Of a DNA stretch of 5,439 nucleotides, positions 1-5,430 are shown piece by piece. The notes below the pieces were generated by a model. The model did no database searches. It had not been told where the DNA came from and worked only from the letters and a program-made list of their open reading frames with translations. The stretch spans positions 1 through 5,439 of the forward strand of contig DAHUYW010000076.1 of NCBI GenBank assembly GCA_027306915.1, read 5' to 3'. This DNA is from Spirochaetales bacterium (GTDB lineage: Bacteria > Spirochaetota > Spirochaetia > DAHUYW01). Positions within the stretch are counted from its first letter, which is position 1. Each line of letters starts with the position of its first letter. A program made the translations under genes and the position numbers.

Positions 1-242
1 GGGCAAGGCAGGGACAATGCTTCCATCATCCTTACCTCGGAACACGAGAATTCTCCGCGAGCTTCGCATTGACAGAGACGTCGGAGATTCCGAAGTCGCC
101 ACTTTTGGGCAATGGAGATCTTGGGTGGATGCTCCACGACATCGACTTTCGCCACGATATGACACCCCGTTTTTTCCACGCGGTCTTACATGATGGCGTG
201 CTCGACGTACCGCCGTTCGACGGGAGGGAAGTGCGATCATGA
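1..242 (+). CDS. cas5c: Cas5c (Cas5d), C-terminal part, type I-C pre-crRNA endonuclease
   Basis: The frame opens at base 3 and runs 79 codons to a TGA at 240-242; the gene starts before the window, so only about the last third of a protein usually near 220-240 residues is present. Near the window's left edge it reads QCFHHPYLGTREF, then LGWMLHDIDF, then RFFHAVLHDGVLDVP. These resemble the C-terminal signatures of type I-C Cas5, where PYLG-REF and a GxMLYD-like segment are typical. In type I-C, Cas5 replaces Cas6: it cuts the repeat transcript at the base of the hairpin and stays bound to the 5' handle in Cascade. The catalytic residues known for the family are N-terminal and cannot be checked here. 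The stop overlaps the cas8c start as ATGA, implying translational coupling. The family call is from motif recognition and gene order. Confidence 0.93.
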   Translation, partial: ARQGQCFHHPYLGTREFSASFALTETSEIPKSPLLGNGDLGWMLHDIDFRHDMTPRFFHAVLHDGVLDVPPFDGREVRS

Positions 243-1966
243 TTCTCCAGGAACTGTACTCATATCATATGAGGTTGCGAAACGATCCGAACTCCGGAGT
301 CGCTTTGCCAGGCTTCGCTCCACAGCAAATCTCGTTCGCGGTCGTGCTTGACGGGGCCGGCAAACTCGTTCAAATCCAGGATATAAGAGACCGATCGGGA
401 AAAAAGCCGAGACCCGTCGCGATGATGGTCCCCGAGGCTGCGATTCGTTCCGTGAACGTCGTCCCCAACTTCCTCTGGGACAACACAGGGTACGTGTTCG
501 GAGCGGATAACAAGGGAAAGGGCGAGCGAACACGGCAGACCTTCGAAGCCTTTGTCTCCCGGCAACATGAGATCGGCGACTCGGTAGACGACGAGGGCAT
601 GCGCGCGGTGCTTGCCTTCCTAGATACGTGGGATCCCGCTGACGCGGCGACTCTCGCTGTGTGGGAGGAAGTTGCCGGCGCGAATCTTGTCTTTCGACTG
701 GAACGAGAGCGCCGGTTCGTGCACGAGAGGCCACTCGTCGTCGACGCATGGGCGACCGCCCAGGGCATAGATCCGATGGACGATTCTGGCTCGGTTATTC
801 GAGGGATGTGCCTGGTCACCGGCAAGCAGGCAACCATCGCAAGGCTGCACAACAAGATCAAGGGAGTGAAGGACGCGCAAACAACCGGTGCGGCTGTCGT
901 CTCCTTCAATCTCGACGCGTTCTGTTCGTATGGAAAGGAGCAGAACTACAACGCTCCGATCAGCCACGAGGCGGCGTTCGCCTACACCACTGCTCTAAAC
1001 TATCTTCTGCGCTATGGATCAGGGCAGAAGATCCAGATCGGCGACGCAACGAACGTATTCTGGGCTGAGCAGGCGTCGCCGGTTGAGAGTTTTCTGGGTT
1101 TTATCCTCGATCCGCGAGACACCAACCTTCCAGATGCAGCGGCCAGGAGAGAGATCGCTGACTTTCTGGAGGCCGTTCGTTCGGGCAAAAAGCCGGCAAG
1201 AATCGATGAGTCTATTCGATTCCACATACTGGGATTATCGGCGAACGCTTCCCGCATCGCGGTTCGTTTCTGGTACGCAGGGACGGTCGGAAATCTCGAC
1301 CGTTCACTCGGTCAACATTTCAAGGACCTCGACATCATCCGCGAGTTCGACAACCAGATCGAGTTCCCCGGTATCTGGCACCTGCTTATCGAAACCGCGC
1401 TGCTTCGCAAAAGCGACAACATTAACCCAACACTCGCGGGATCCCTGATGCGCTCGATCCTGACGGGCGCAGCTTATCCGTCTTTCTTGCTCACGGCGAT
1501 CATGGAGAGGATTAGGGCCGATCACGAAATCGGTTACTATCGCGCGGCGCTCATTAAGGGCGTTCTGTGCAGAAATGCGCGTATTCAGTCGCAACCAACG
1601 GAGGTGACTAGAGTGCTCAACGAATCATCGACGAACGTGGCTTACCGGCTCGGGCGGCTTTTTGCGGTTCTCGAGAAGACGCAGCAGGAGGCCATTCCGA
1701 CGGCGAAGGCAACGATCAAGGACCGGTTTTACGGGTCGGCCTCGGCGACCCCAAGCGTGGTGTTTCCCCAGCTCCTGCGTCTGTCGCAAAACCATATCGC
1801 GAAGCTGGACGAGGGGCCGAAGATTCACAACGAGCGCATGATCCAAGAAATCATCGGCGGGATCGATGGTTTTCCGGCGCATTTGATGCTGGAGGACCAG
1901 GGTATGTTCGCTCTCGGATACTACCACCAGCGTAAGGCGCTCTTTACGAAGAGGGAAACGGCATAG
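239..1966 (+). CDS. cas8c: Cas8c (Csd1), large subunit of type I-C Cascade
   Basis: This 575-residue protein has the usual length of the Csd1/Cas8c family. Recognisable conserved blocks are GMCLVTGK (about 189-196), RLHNKIKGV (202-210), VVSFNLDAFCSYGKEQNYNAPIS (about 220-242), AFAYTTALNYLL (246-257), NVFWA (272-276) and FHILGLSANASRIAVRFW (328-345). Cas8c is the large subunit of the crRNA-guided surveillance complex; in this family it recognises the PAM and helps open the target DNA for Cas3. The ATG at 239 overlaps the cas5c stop. A purine-rich GGGAGGG at 222-228 lies upstream with a rather long 10-base gap, so coupling to cas5c translation may help initiation. The last 117 codons appear to be translated a second time as Cas11c. 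No frameshift or truncation is seen. Confidence 0.97.
   Translation: MILQELYSYHMRLRNDPNSGVALPGFAPQQISFAVVLDGAGKLVQIQDIRDRSGKKPRPVAMMVPEAAIRSVNVVPNFLWDNTGYVFGADNKGKGERTRQTFEAFVSRQHEIGDSVDDEGMRAVLAFLDTWDPADAATLAVWEEVAGANLVFRLERERRFVHERPLVVDAWATAQGIDPMDDSGSVIRGMCLVTGKQATIARLHNKIKGVKDAQTTGAAVVSFNLDAFCSYGKEQNYNAPISHEAAFAYTTALNYLLRYGSGQKIQIGDATNVFWAEQASPVESFLGFILDPRDTNLPDAAARREIADFLEAVRSGKKPARIDESIRFHILGLSANASRIAVRFWYAGTVGNLDRSLGQHFKDLDIIREFDNQIEFPGIWHLLIETALLRKSDNINPTLAGSLMRSILTGAAYPSFLLTAIMERIRADHEIGYYRAALIKGVLCRNARIQSQPTEVTRVLNESSTNVAYRLGRLFAVLEKTQQEAIPTAKATIKDRFYGSASATPSVVFPQLLRLSQNHIAKLDEGPKIHNERMIQEIIGGIDGFPAHLMLEDQGMFALGYYHQRKALFTKRETA
1600..1607 (+). promoter_or_regulatory. Internal Shine-Dalgarno for cas11c
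   Basis: GGAGGTGA is an uninterrupted 8-base match to the consensus anti-Shine-Dalgarno end of 16S rRNA. It lies inside the cas8c frame, where it encodes the T-E-V-T stretch around residues 454-457. Five bases separate it from the in-frame GTG at 1613. It is at least as good as any ribosome binding site at the annotated gene starts in this window, which makes a chance occurrence unlikely. Confidence 0.85.
1613..1966 (+). CDS. cas11c: Cas11c, type I-C small subunit, translated from an internal start in cas8c
   Basis: A GTG at 1613-1615, codon 459 of cas8c and in the same frame, follows an excellent Shine-Dalgarno sequence (GGAGGTGA, 1600-1607) by five bases. It would give a 117-residue protein beginning MLNESSTNVAYRLGRLF and ending at the cas8c stop. 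It is known that type I-C systems, first shown for Desulfovibrio vulgaris, make their small subunit Cas11c by internal initiation within cas8c, and that it sits in Cascade beside the Cas7 backbone, stabilising the target-bound complex. The position, the length and the helix-friendly sequence (RLGRLFAVLEKTQQEAI, then a second helical block around NERMIQEIIGGIDG) fit that role. The SD and frame are seen directly; production of the protein is inferred. In-frame ATG alternatives upstream, such as M422, have no comparable SD. Confidence 0.85.
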   Translation: MLNESSTNVAYRLGRLFAVLEKTQQEAIPTAKATIKDRFYGSASATPSVVFPQLLRLSQNHIAKLDEGPKIHNERMIQEIIGGIDGFPAHLMLEDQGMFALGYYHQRKALFTKRETA

Positions 1967-1998
1967 AATGGAACGATTAGCCGAGACGAATGACTGAT

Positions 1999-2005
1999 AA
2001 GGAGG
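1999..2005 (+). promoter_or_regulatory. Shine-Dalgarno deciding the cas7c start
   Basis: AAGGAGG lies five bases before the ATG at 2011. The alternative upstream in-frame ATG at 1990 would place this ribosome binding site inside the coding sequence and has no good SD of its own. The start at 2011 also begins the protein just before the conserved NRYEF segment. Confidence 0.88.
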
Positions 2006-2010
2006 CTGCT

Positions 2011-2892
2011 ATGTCCGAGGTGAAGAATCGGTACGAGTTCGTATATTTGTTCGACGTAGAGAACGGGAATCCGAACGGCGATCCCGACGCGGGGAATTTG
2101 CCGCGGGTGGATCCTGAGACAAACCATGGCATCGTGACTGACGTCTGTTTAAAGCGAAAGGTGCGGAACTACGTCGAGATCGTGAAGAACGATGAGTCGC
2201 CGTTCGAGATCTATGTGCGTGAGAAAGCCGTTCTGATTCATGCACATGAGAGGGCGCACAAGGCGATCGGAGCGGCCGAGTCGGGAGACAAGAAGAGAAA
2301 GGGCACCGGGGACGAGGTTGAACGAGCGCGGATGTGGATGTGCAAGAACTTCTACGACGTGAGGACCTTCGGGGCGGTCATGTCCCTTGGGGTGAATTGC
2401 GGTCAGGTACGTGGACCTATCCAGATCAACTTCGGGAAAAGTATAGATCCGGTGATCCCGCGCGAGATTACCATCACGAGAATGGCAGTGGCAACGGAGC
2501 GGGAGGCCGAAAGCCAGCAGGGCGACAACAGGACGATGGGCAAGAAGAATATCGTCCCTTACGGTCTTTACCGGACCGAGGGGTACATTTCTGCACACTT
2601 GGCGCAGCAGACGGGCTTTTCGGAAGAGGATTTGCAGTTGTTCTGGGAAGCGCTGACCAACATGTTCGAGCACGACCACTCGGCAGCCAGAGGAAAGATG
2701 GCGGCGCGGAAGCTCTTTGTGTTTAAGCACGAAACCATGCTCGGCAACGCCCCATCCCACGCGCTGTTCGATCTCGTCGAAGTGAGGGGGAAAACCGGCA
2801 GCGCCATTCCGCCTCGGGCGTTTTCCGATTATGAGGTCGTCGTTCATAACGACCGAAAGCCGGCAACTGTAGAGCTTATCGAGATGCTCTGA
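2011..2892 (+). CDS. cas7c: Cas7c (Csd2), backbone subunit of type I-C Cascade
   Basis: This 293-residue protein matches the Csd2/Cas7c family in length and sequence. The N-terminal RAMP-type segment runs NRYEFVYLFDVENGNPNGDPDAGN (6-29), followed by PRVDPET (31-37) and the VTDVCLKRKVRNYV signature (42-55). FYDVRTFGAVMS (114-125), a GQVRGPIQINF segment and MFEHDHSAARG (218-228) are also characteristic. Multiple Cas7 copies coat the crRNA spacer and form the helical spine of Cascade; in this family the protein has an RRM-like core. The start at 2011 is preferred over the in-frame ATG at 1990 because AAGGAGG at 1999-2005 is correctly spaced for it. The gene lies 44 bases after cas8c, in the same operon. 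It ends at TGA 2890-2892, followed by a G-rich gap before cas4. Confidence 0.97.
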   Translation: MSEVKNRYEFVYLFDVENGNPNGDPDAGNLPRVDPETNHGIVTDVCLKRKVRNYVEIVKNDESPFEIYVREKAVLIHAHERAHKAIGAAESGDKKRKGTGDEVERARMWMCKNFYDVRTFGAVMSLGVNCGQVRGPIQINFGKSIDPVIPREITITRMAVATEREAESQQGDNRTMGKKNIVPYGLYRTEGYISAHLAQQTGFSEEDLQLFWEALTNMFEHDHSAARGKMAARKLFVFKHETMLGNAPSHALFDLVEVRGKTGSAIPPRAFSDYEVVVHNDRKPATVELIEML

Positions 2893-2931
2893 CACCCTTC
2901 TGGCGCGCTTGACCACGGCGAGAGGCGTTGC

Positions 2932-2954
2932 GGGGGCGGGAGAGGGGCCGCGGG
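2932..2954 (+). other. Predicted G-quadruplex motif
   Basis: Four G runs of 5, 3, 4 and 3 bases are separated by loops of 1 (C), 3 (AGA) and 4 (CCGC) bases. This meets the standard G3+ N1-7 rule. It lies on the non-template strand, so it would be present in the cas mRNA 40 bases after the cas7c stop. Folding is predicted from the pattern only. Confidence 0.6.
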
Positions 2955-2990
2955 AGCTGAACGGTCGGTTCGCCCGGGAGGGCGCTCGGA

Positions 2991-3014
2991 GGTGCCCCCG
3001 CTGGAGGGGGGGCC
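2991..3014 (+). other. G/C hairpin between cas7c and cas4
   Basis: CCCCC at 2995-2999 can pair with GGGGG at 3006-3010 across the loop GCTGGA, with outer GG (2991-2992) and CC (3013-3014) able to extend the stem past an unpaired step. No T-run follows, so it is not a classical terminator. Confidence 0.5.
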
Positions 3015-3055
3015 GGGACACCGCAGCGCGATGCGCGCGAGGAGGCCCGGTTCAA

Positions 3056-3073
3056 GGGGGGAGACTTCCCCCC
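3056..3073 (+). promoter_or_regulatory. Hairpin just upstream of the cas4 ribosome binding site
   Basis: GGGGGG (3056-3061) and CCCCCC (3068-3073) form a six-bp stem around the loop AGACTT. The stem ends two bases before the cas4 Shine-Dalgarno AGGAGG (3076-3081). In mRNA it could protect a processed 5' end or modulate ribosome access to cas4. The pairing is seen directly; the regulatory role is inferred. Confidence 0.5.
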
Positions 3074-3086
3074 ACAGGAGGATGGG

Positions 3087-3728
3087 ATGCACGCAGAGGA
3101 CGATCTAGTGCCGATCTCGGCGCTCCAACACCTCCTTTTCTGCGAGCGGCAGTGCGCGCTGATCCATGTGGAGCAGGTGTGGCGGGAAAATCAGTTCACG
3201 GCCGAGGGGAAGATCATGCACGAGCGCGCCCATTCCAAACGGGGGGAGTCGCGCCCGGGGGTGCGGACCGAGTTCGGCATGCCGATCCGCTCGCTTGAGC
3301 TGGGGCTTGCCGGCATGGCGGACGTGGTGGAGTTCCGAGCCGACGGAAGCCTCTATCCCGTCGAGTACAAGCGCGGGCGGCGCAAGGCGCGGATGATCGA
3401 CGAAGTTCAGCTCTGCGCACAGGCGCTCTGCCTTGAGGAGACGCTTGGCGTCAGCATACCGGAGGGAGCCCTCTTCTACGGGAAAGAGCGGCGACGCAAG
3501 GTGGTGCCGTTCGACGAGGAGCTTCGCACGCTCACGCGAAGGAGCGCCGCCCGCGTCCACGAGCTCATCGATCATGGAATCACTCCCCCACCGGTGTACA
3601 CCCCGCTCTGTAAACGCTGTTCGCTCGTCGAAGACTGCCTGCCGCTTGTGTTTTCAAAGACCCACAACGTGGAGCGCTACATCAGCCGCGTGTCAGCCTC
3701 CGAGCTGGGCCCGGAGGAGCCGGGATGA
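3087..3728 (+). CDS. cas4: Cas4, Fe-S cluster RecB-like nuclease for prespacer processing
   Basis: This 213-residue protein is a Cas4 exonuclease of the type fused to or working with Cas1 in I-C adaptation. Its four putative Fe-S ligands are C19 (in FCERQC) and C175, C178 and C184 near the C-terminus. The RecB nuclease motifs are visible: H45 (KIMHERAH), D79 (GMADVVEF), E93 and K95 (VEYKRG), and Q108 (QLCAQALCLEE). The family cuts 3' overhangs of prespacers next to the PAM so that spacers enter in the right orientation; in the I-C system of Bacillus halodurans it associates with Cas1. The ATG at 3087 is five bases after AGGAGG (3076-3081). The stop overlaps the cas1 start as ATGA, implying coupled translation. 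All key residues are present, so it should be active. Confidence 0.97.
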   Translation: MHAEDDLVPISALQHLLFCERQCALIHVEQVWRENQFTAEGKIMHERAHSKRGESRPGVRTEFGMPIRSLELGLAGMADVVEFRADGSLYPVEYKRGRRKARMIDEVQLCAQALCLEETLGVSIPEGALFYGKERRRKVVPFDEELRTLTRRSAARVHELIDHGITPPPVYTPLCKRCSLVEDCLPLVFSKTHNVERYISRVSASELGPEEPG

Positions 3729-4756
3729 AGCGCTTCTTGAATGCCCTGTTCGTGATGACTCAGAAAGCCTACCTCAAGAAGGACGGTGAGACGGTGACCG
3801 TGATGGTGAACAAGGAGGTCAAACTGCGCGTGCCGCTTCTCGCGATCCAGGGCATCGTCTGTTTCGGCAATGTCGCGATCAGTCCGTTCCTTGCCGGGGC
3901 CGCGGCGGAGCGGGGCGTGAGTATAAGCTTTCTCTCGAGCTACGGGCGATTTCTCGCGCGCATCGAGGGGCCGATCTCGGGGAACGTTCTCCTACGACGC
4001 TCGCAGTACCGCATGGCGGACGATCCGGAATGCACAGCGGCGGTTGTGCGGAACATCCTTACCGGCAAGCTTGTGAACTGCAAGACCGTGCTGCAGCGCG
4101 CTGTGCGTGACCACGGCGAGAAGATCGACCGACCGAAGGTGGAAAAGGTCATCGCAGGCCTCGACCGGGAGCTCGGAAGACTTGCCTCCGTGGTCGAGGT
4201 CGACGAGCTGCGGGGGATCGAAGGCGAGATGGGACACGCCTACTTCGGGGTATTCGATGAGCTCATCACCGCGCAGAAGGCCGATTTCAGCTTCAAGAAT
4301 CGAAGCCGCAGGCCCCCACTCGACCGAGCGAATGCCCTGCTCTCATTCTGTTACACGCTTCTCTATCACGACATGCGGTCCGCGGCGGAAGCCTGTGGAC
4401 TGGATCCTTCCGTCGGCTTCCTTCATCGAGATCGATCAGGCCGGCACTCCCTAGCGCTCGACCTTATGGAAGAGATGCGGCCCTTCTTCGCGGACCGCCT
4501 GGTGCTCTCGCTCATCAATCTGAGGCAGGTCGATGGCAGATCGTTCACAGTCTCCGAGTCCGGTGCGGTGTTGCTGAACGATGCCGGGCGAAAGGCAGTT
4601 GTCGCCGCATACCAGAAGCGGAAGCAGGAGGCGATCATGCACCCGTTTGTCCAGGAGAACATGCACATCGGCGTTCTGTTTCACACGCAGGCCCTGCTCA
4701 TGGCGCGCTTCATCCGGGGCGACATCGAGGCGTACGCGCCCTTTCTCTGGAGGTAG
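3725..4756 (+). CDS. cas1: Cas1, CRISPR integrase (type I-C)
   Basis: Cas1 with Cas2 catalyses integration of new spacers at the leader end of the array. This 343-residue protein has normal length for the I-C form. The metal-binding residues are visible: E166 in RGIEGEMGHAYF, H234 in GFLHRDRSGRHS, and D246 with E249 in LALDLMEEMRPFFADRL. The N-terminal beta-rich half includes IQGIVCFGNVAISPFL (41-56) and the SYGRFLARIEGP segment (72-83). The start is the ATG overlapping the cas4 stop, five bases after GGAGGAG (3713-3719). The protein ends with the typical AYAPFLWR tail. The gene is intact, and its position between cas4 and cas2 is the canonical I-C order. Confidence 0.98.
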   Translation: MKRFLNALFVMTQKAYLKKDGETVTVMVNKEVKLRVPLLAIQGIVCFGNVAISPFLAGAAAERGVSISFLSSYGRFLARIEGPISGNVLLRRSQYRMADDPECTAAVVRNILTGKLVNCKTVLQRAVRDHGEKIDRPKVEKVIAGLDRELGRLASVVEVDELRGIEGEMGHAYFGVFDELITAQKADFSFKNRSRRPPLDRANALLSFCYTLLYHDMRSAAEACGLDPSVGFLHRDRSGRHSLALDLMEEMRPFFADRLVLSLINLRQVDGRSFTVSESGAVLLNDAGRKAVVAAYQKRKQEAIMHPFVQENMHIGVLFHTQALLMARFIRGDIEAYAPFLWR

Positions 4757-4762
4757 CCGCAG

Positions 4763-5050
4763 ATGATGGTATTGGTGAGCTACGATGTCGCCGAGGACGA
4801 GAACGGCAAGCGACGGCTGCGGAAGGTGGCACGAATCTGCCAAAACTTCGGACAACGAGTGCAGTATTCGGTCTTCGAGTGCCTCGTCGACCCGGCTCAG
4901 TGGGCGTCACTCAAGAGCCAGCTCACGCGGGTCATCGACCCGCGGTATGACAGCCTCCGGTTCTACTACCTTGGCGCAAACTGGCAACGCCGCGCCGAGC
5001 ACATCGGCGCCAAGGCCACCTATGACGCCGAAGGGACCATTATCGCGTGA
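4763..5050 (+). CDS. cas2: Cas2, structural partner of Cas1 in spacer acquisition
   Basis: This 95-residue protein matches the short Cas2 of type I-C. It begins MMVLVSYDV, where D8 is the conserved aspartate of the first beta strand, and continues with the GKRRLRKVARICQNFG helix (15-30), QYSVFECLVDPAQW (34-47) and a SLRFYYLG strand (64-71). Cas2 dimers bridge two Cas1 dimers in the integrase complex; nuclease activity is not needed for integration. The SD GGAGGT (4749-4754) overlaps the cas1 stop codon and is eight bases before the first ATG, which is preferred over the adjacent ATG at 4766 (eleven bases). Cas2 is the last cas gene; the leader follows at once. Confidence 0.97.
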   Translation: MMVLVSYDVAEDENGKRRLRKVARICQNFGQRVQYSVFECLVDPAQWASLKSQLTRVIDPRYDSLRFYYLGANWQRRAEHIGAKATYDAEGTIIA

Positions 5051-5328
5051 CCCGCCCGCGACCGGGTGATCTTTGAAAATGGGAGAGAAGGAGACTAGTC
5101 GCAAGCAGCCGTCCAATTTGCCGCCTCGCGGCAACGTGCGCCCATCCGGACCGCGAACCCAGAGCTCACATCGAAAGCCACGCCGGTTCGCGCAATGCAC
5201 AAGCCTATGTTCCGCAAAGAAATACCGGAATCTCCTTACCCGCCAAATCCGTGCTCCTGCAGCGTTCGCGGGGCATCGCGGTGAGCACTTTCTATCCCAT
5301 TGCAACGCAACAACATGCTGAACGCACA
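5051..5328 (+). promoter_or_regulatory. CRISPR leader
   Basis: This 278-base non-coding stretch separates the cas2 stop from the first repeat. In type I-C loci the leader lies here, carrying the array promoter and the sequence next to repeat 1 that guides Cas1-Cas2 integration. A short inverted repeat (5050-5067, ACCCG and CGGGT around an eight-base gap) starts it, followed by TTGAAA at 5073-5078, which could be a -35 element but has only a weak TAGTCG at 5096-5101 as -10. A larger inverted repeat lies at 5251-5288. The leader is not obviously AT-rich, unlike many. An open frame starting at TTG 5073 has no family resemblance and is treated as chance. The exact promoter is not determined. Confidence 0.8.
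5251..5288 (+). repeat. Nested inverted repeat in the leader near repeat 1
   Basis: GTGCTC at 5251-5256 is the exact reverse complement of GAGCAC at 5283-5288. Inside it, CGCG (5267-5270) and CGCG (5277-5280) can pair across GGGCAT. The element ends 40 bases before the first repeat, within the distance where leader elements bound by host factors or the integrase occur in other systems. Function here is inferred. Confidence 0.5.
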
Positions 5329-5360
5329 GTCGCGCCCCCCGTGGGCGCGTGGATTGAAAC
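5329..5360 (+). repeat. CRISPR repeat 1 (leader-proximal)
   Basis: This is the first 32-base repeat, directly after the leader. It is the copy at which new spacers would be inserted. It is identical to repeat 2. Confidence 0.96.
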
Positions 5361-5398
5361 TCGTTCTCACGGCCGCAAGCGCCTACGGTTGGTCGCAG

Positions 5399-5430
5399 GT
5401 CGCGCCCCCCGTGGGCGCGTGGATTGAAAC
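5399..5430 (+). repeat. CRISPR repeat 2
   Basis: This is the second 32-base repeat, identical to repeat 1 in all positions, including the stem and the TGGATTGAAAC handle. Confidence 0.96.

Larger units (their letters stand above)
2893..3086 (+). other. G-rich structured intergenic region between interference and adaptation modules
   Basis: This is the only sizeable gap between genes inside the cas operon. The + strand is dominated by G runs, with a four-run G-quadruplex pattern at 2932-2954 and two hairpins at 2991-3014 and 3056-3073. I find no convincing protein in it: the open frames here are low-complexity (R, G, A and P rich) and run out of frame into cas4. No U-tract follows either hairpin, so neither looks like a standard intrinsic terminator, and I see no good sigma-70 promoter. 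A role in mRNA processing, attenuation or uncoupling of cas4-cas1-cas2 from the effector genes is possible but inferred. Confidence 0.7.

Noticed and set aside
1968..1997. Nine-codon mini-frame between cas8c and cas7c
   Set aside because: It has no ribosome binding site and is too short to support; the gap is adequately explained as the cas7c leader and SD.
2909..2937. TTGACC at 2909-2914 as a promoter -35 for cas4-cas1-cas2
   Set aside because: The correctly spaced -10 position (about 2932-2937) is a G run with no likeness to TATAAT.
2149..3021. 290-codon open frame on the - strand opposite cas7c
   Set aside because: It lies antisense to a clearly recognised Cas7c, has arginine and proline rich shadow composition and no recognisable motif; GC-rich coding sequence often gives long antisense frames.
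3056..3073. Intrinsic terminator after cas7c
   Set aside because: The stem is G/C-rich but no U-tract follows; the next bases are the cas4 ribosome binding site.
2909..3298. 129-codon + strand frame spanning the G-rich gap and the start of cas4
   Set aside because: It is low-complexity, overlaps cas4 in another frame and resembles no known family; the G-run composition explains the lack of stops.
5073..5321. 82-codon + strand frame filling the leader
   Set aside because: It starts with TTG with no good SD at that start, has no recognisable motif, and sits exactly where the CRISPR leader is expected.
5051..5328. Degenerate CRISPR repeat within the leader
   Set aside because: Fragments such as GTCGCAAGC near 5098 share only a few bases with the repeat start and lack the stem and the ATTGAAAC end.
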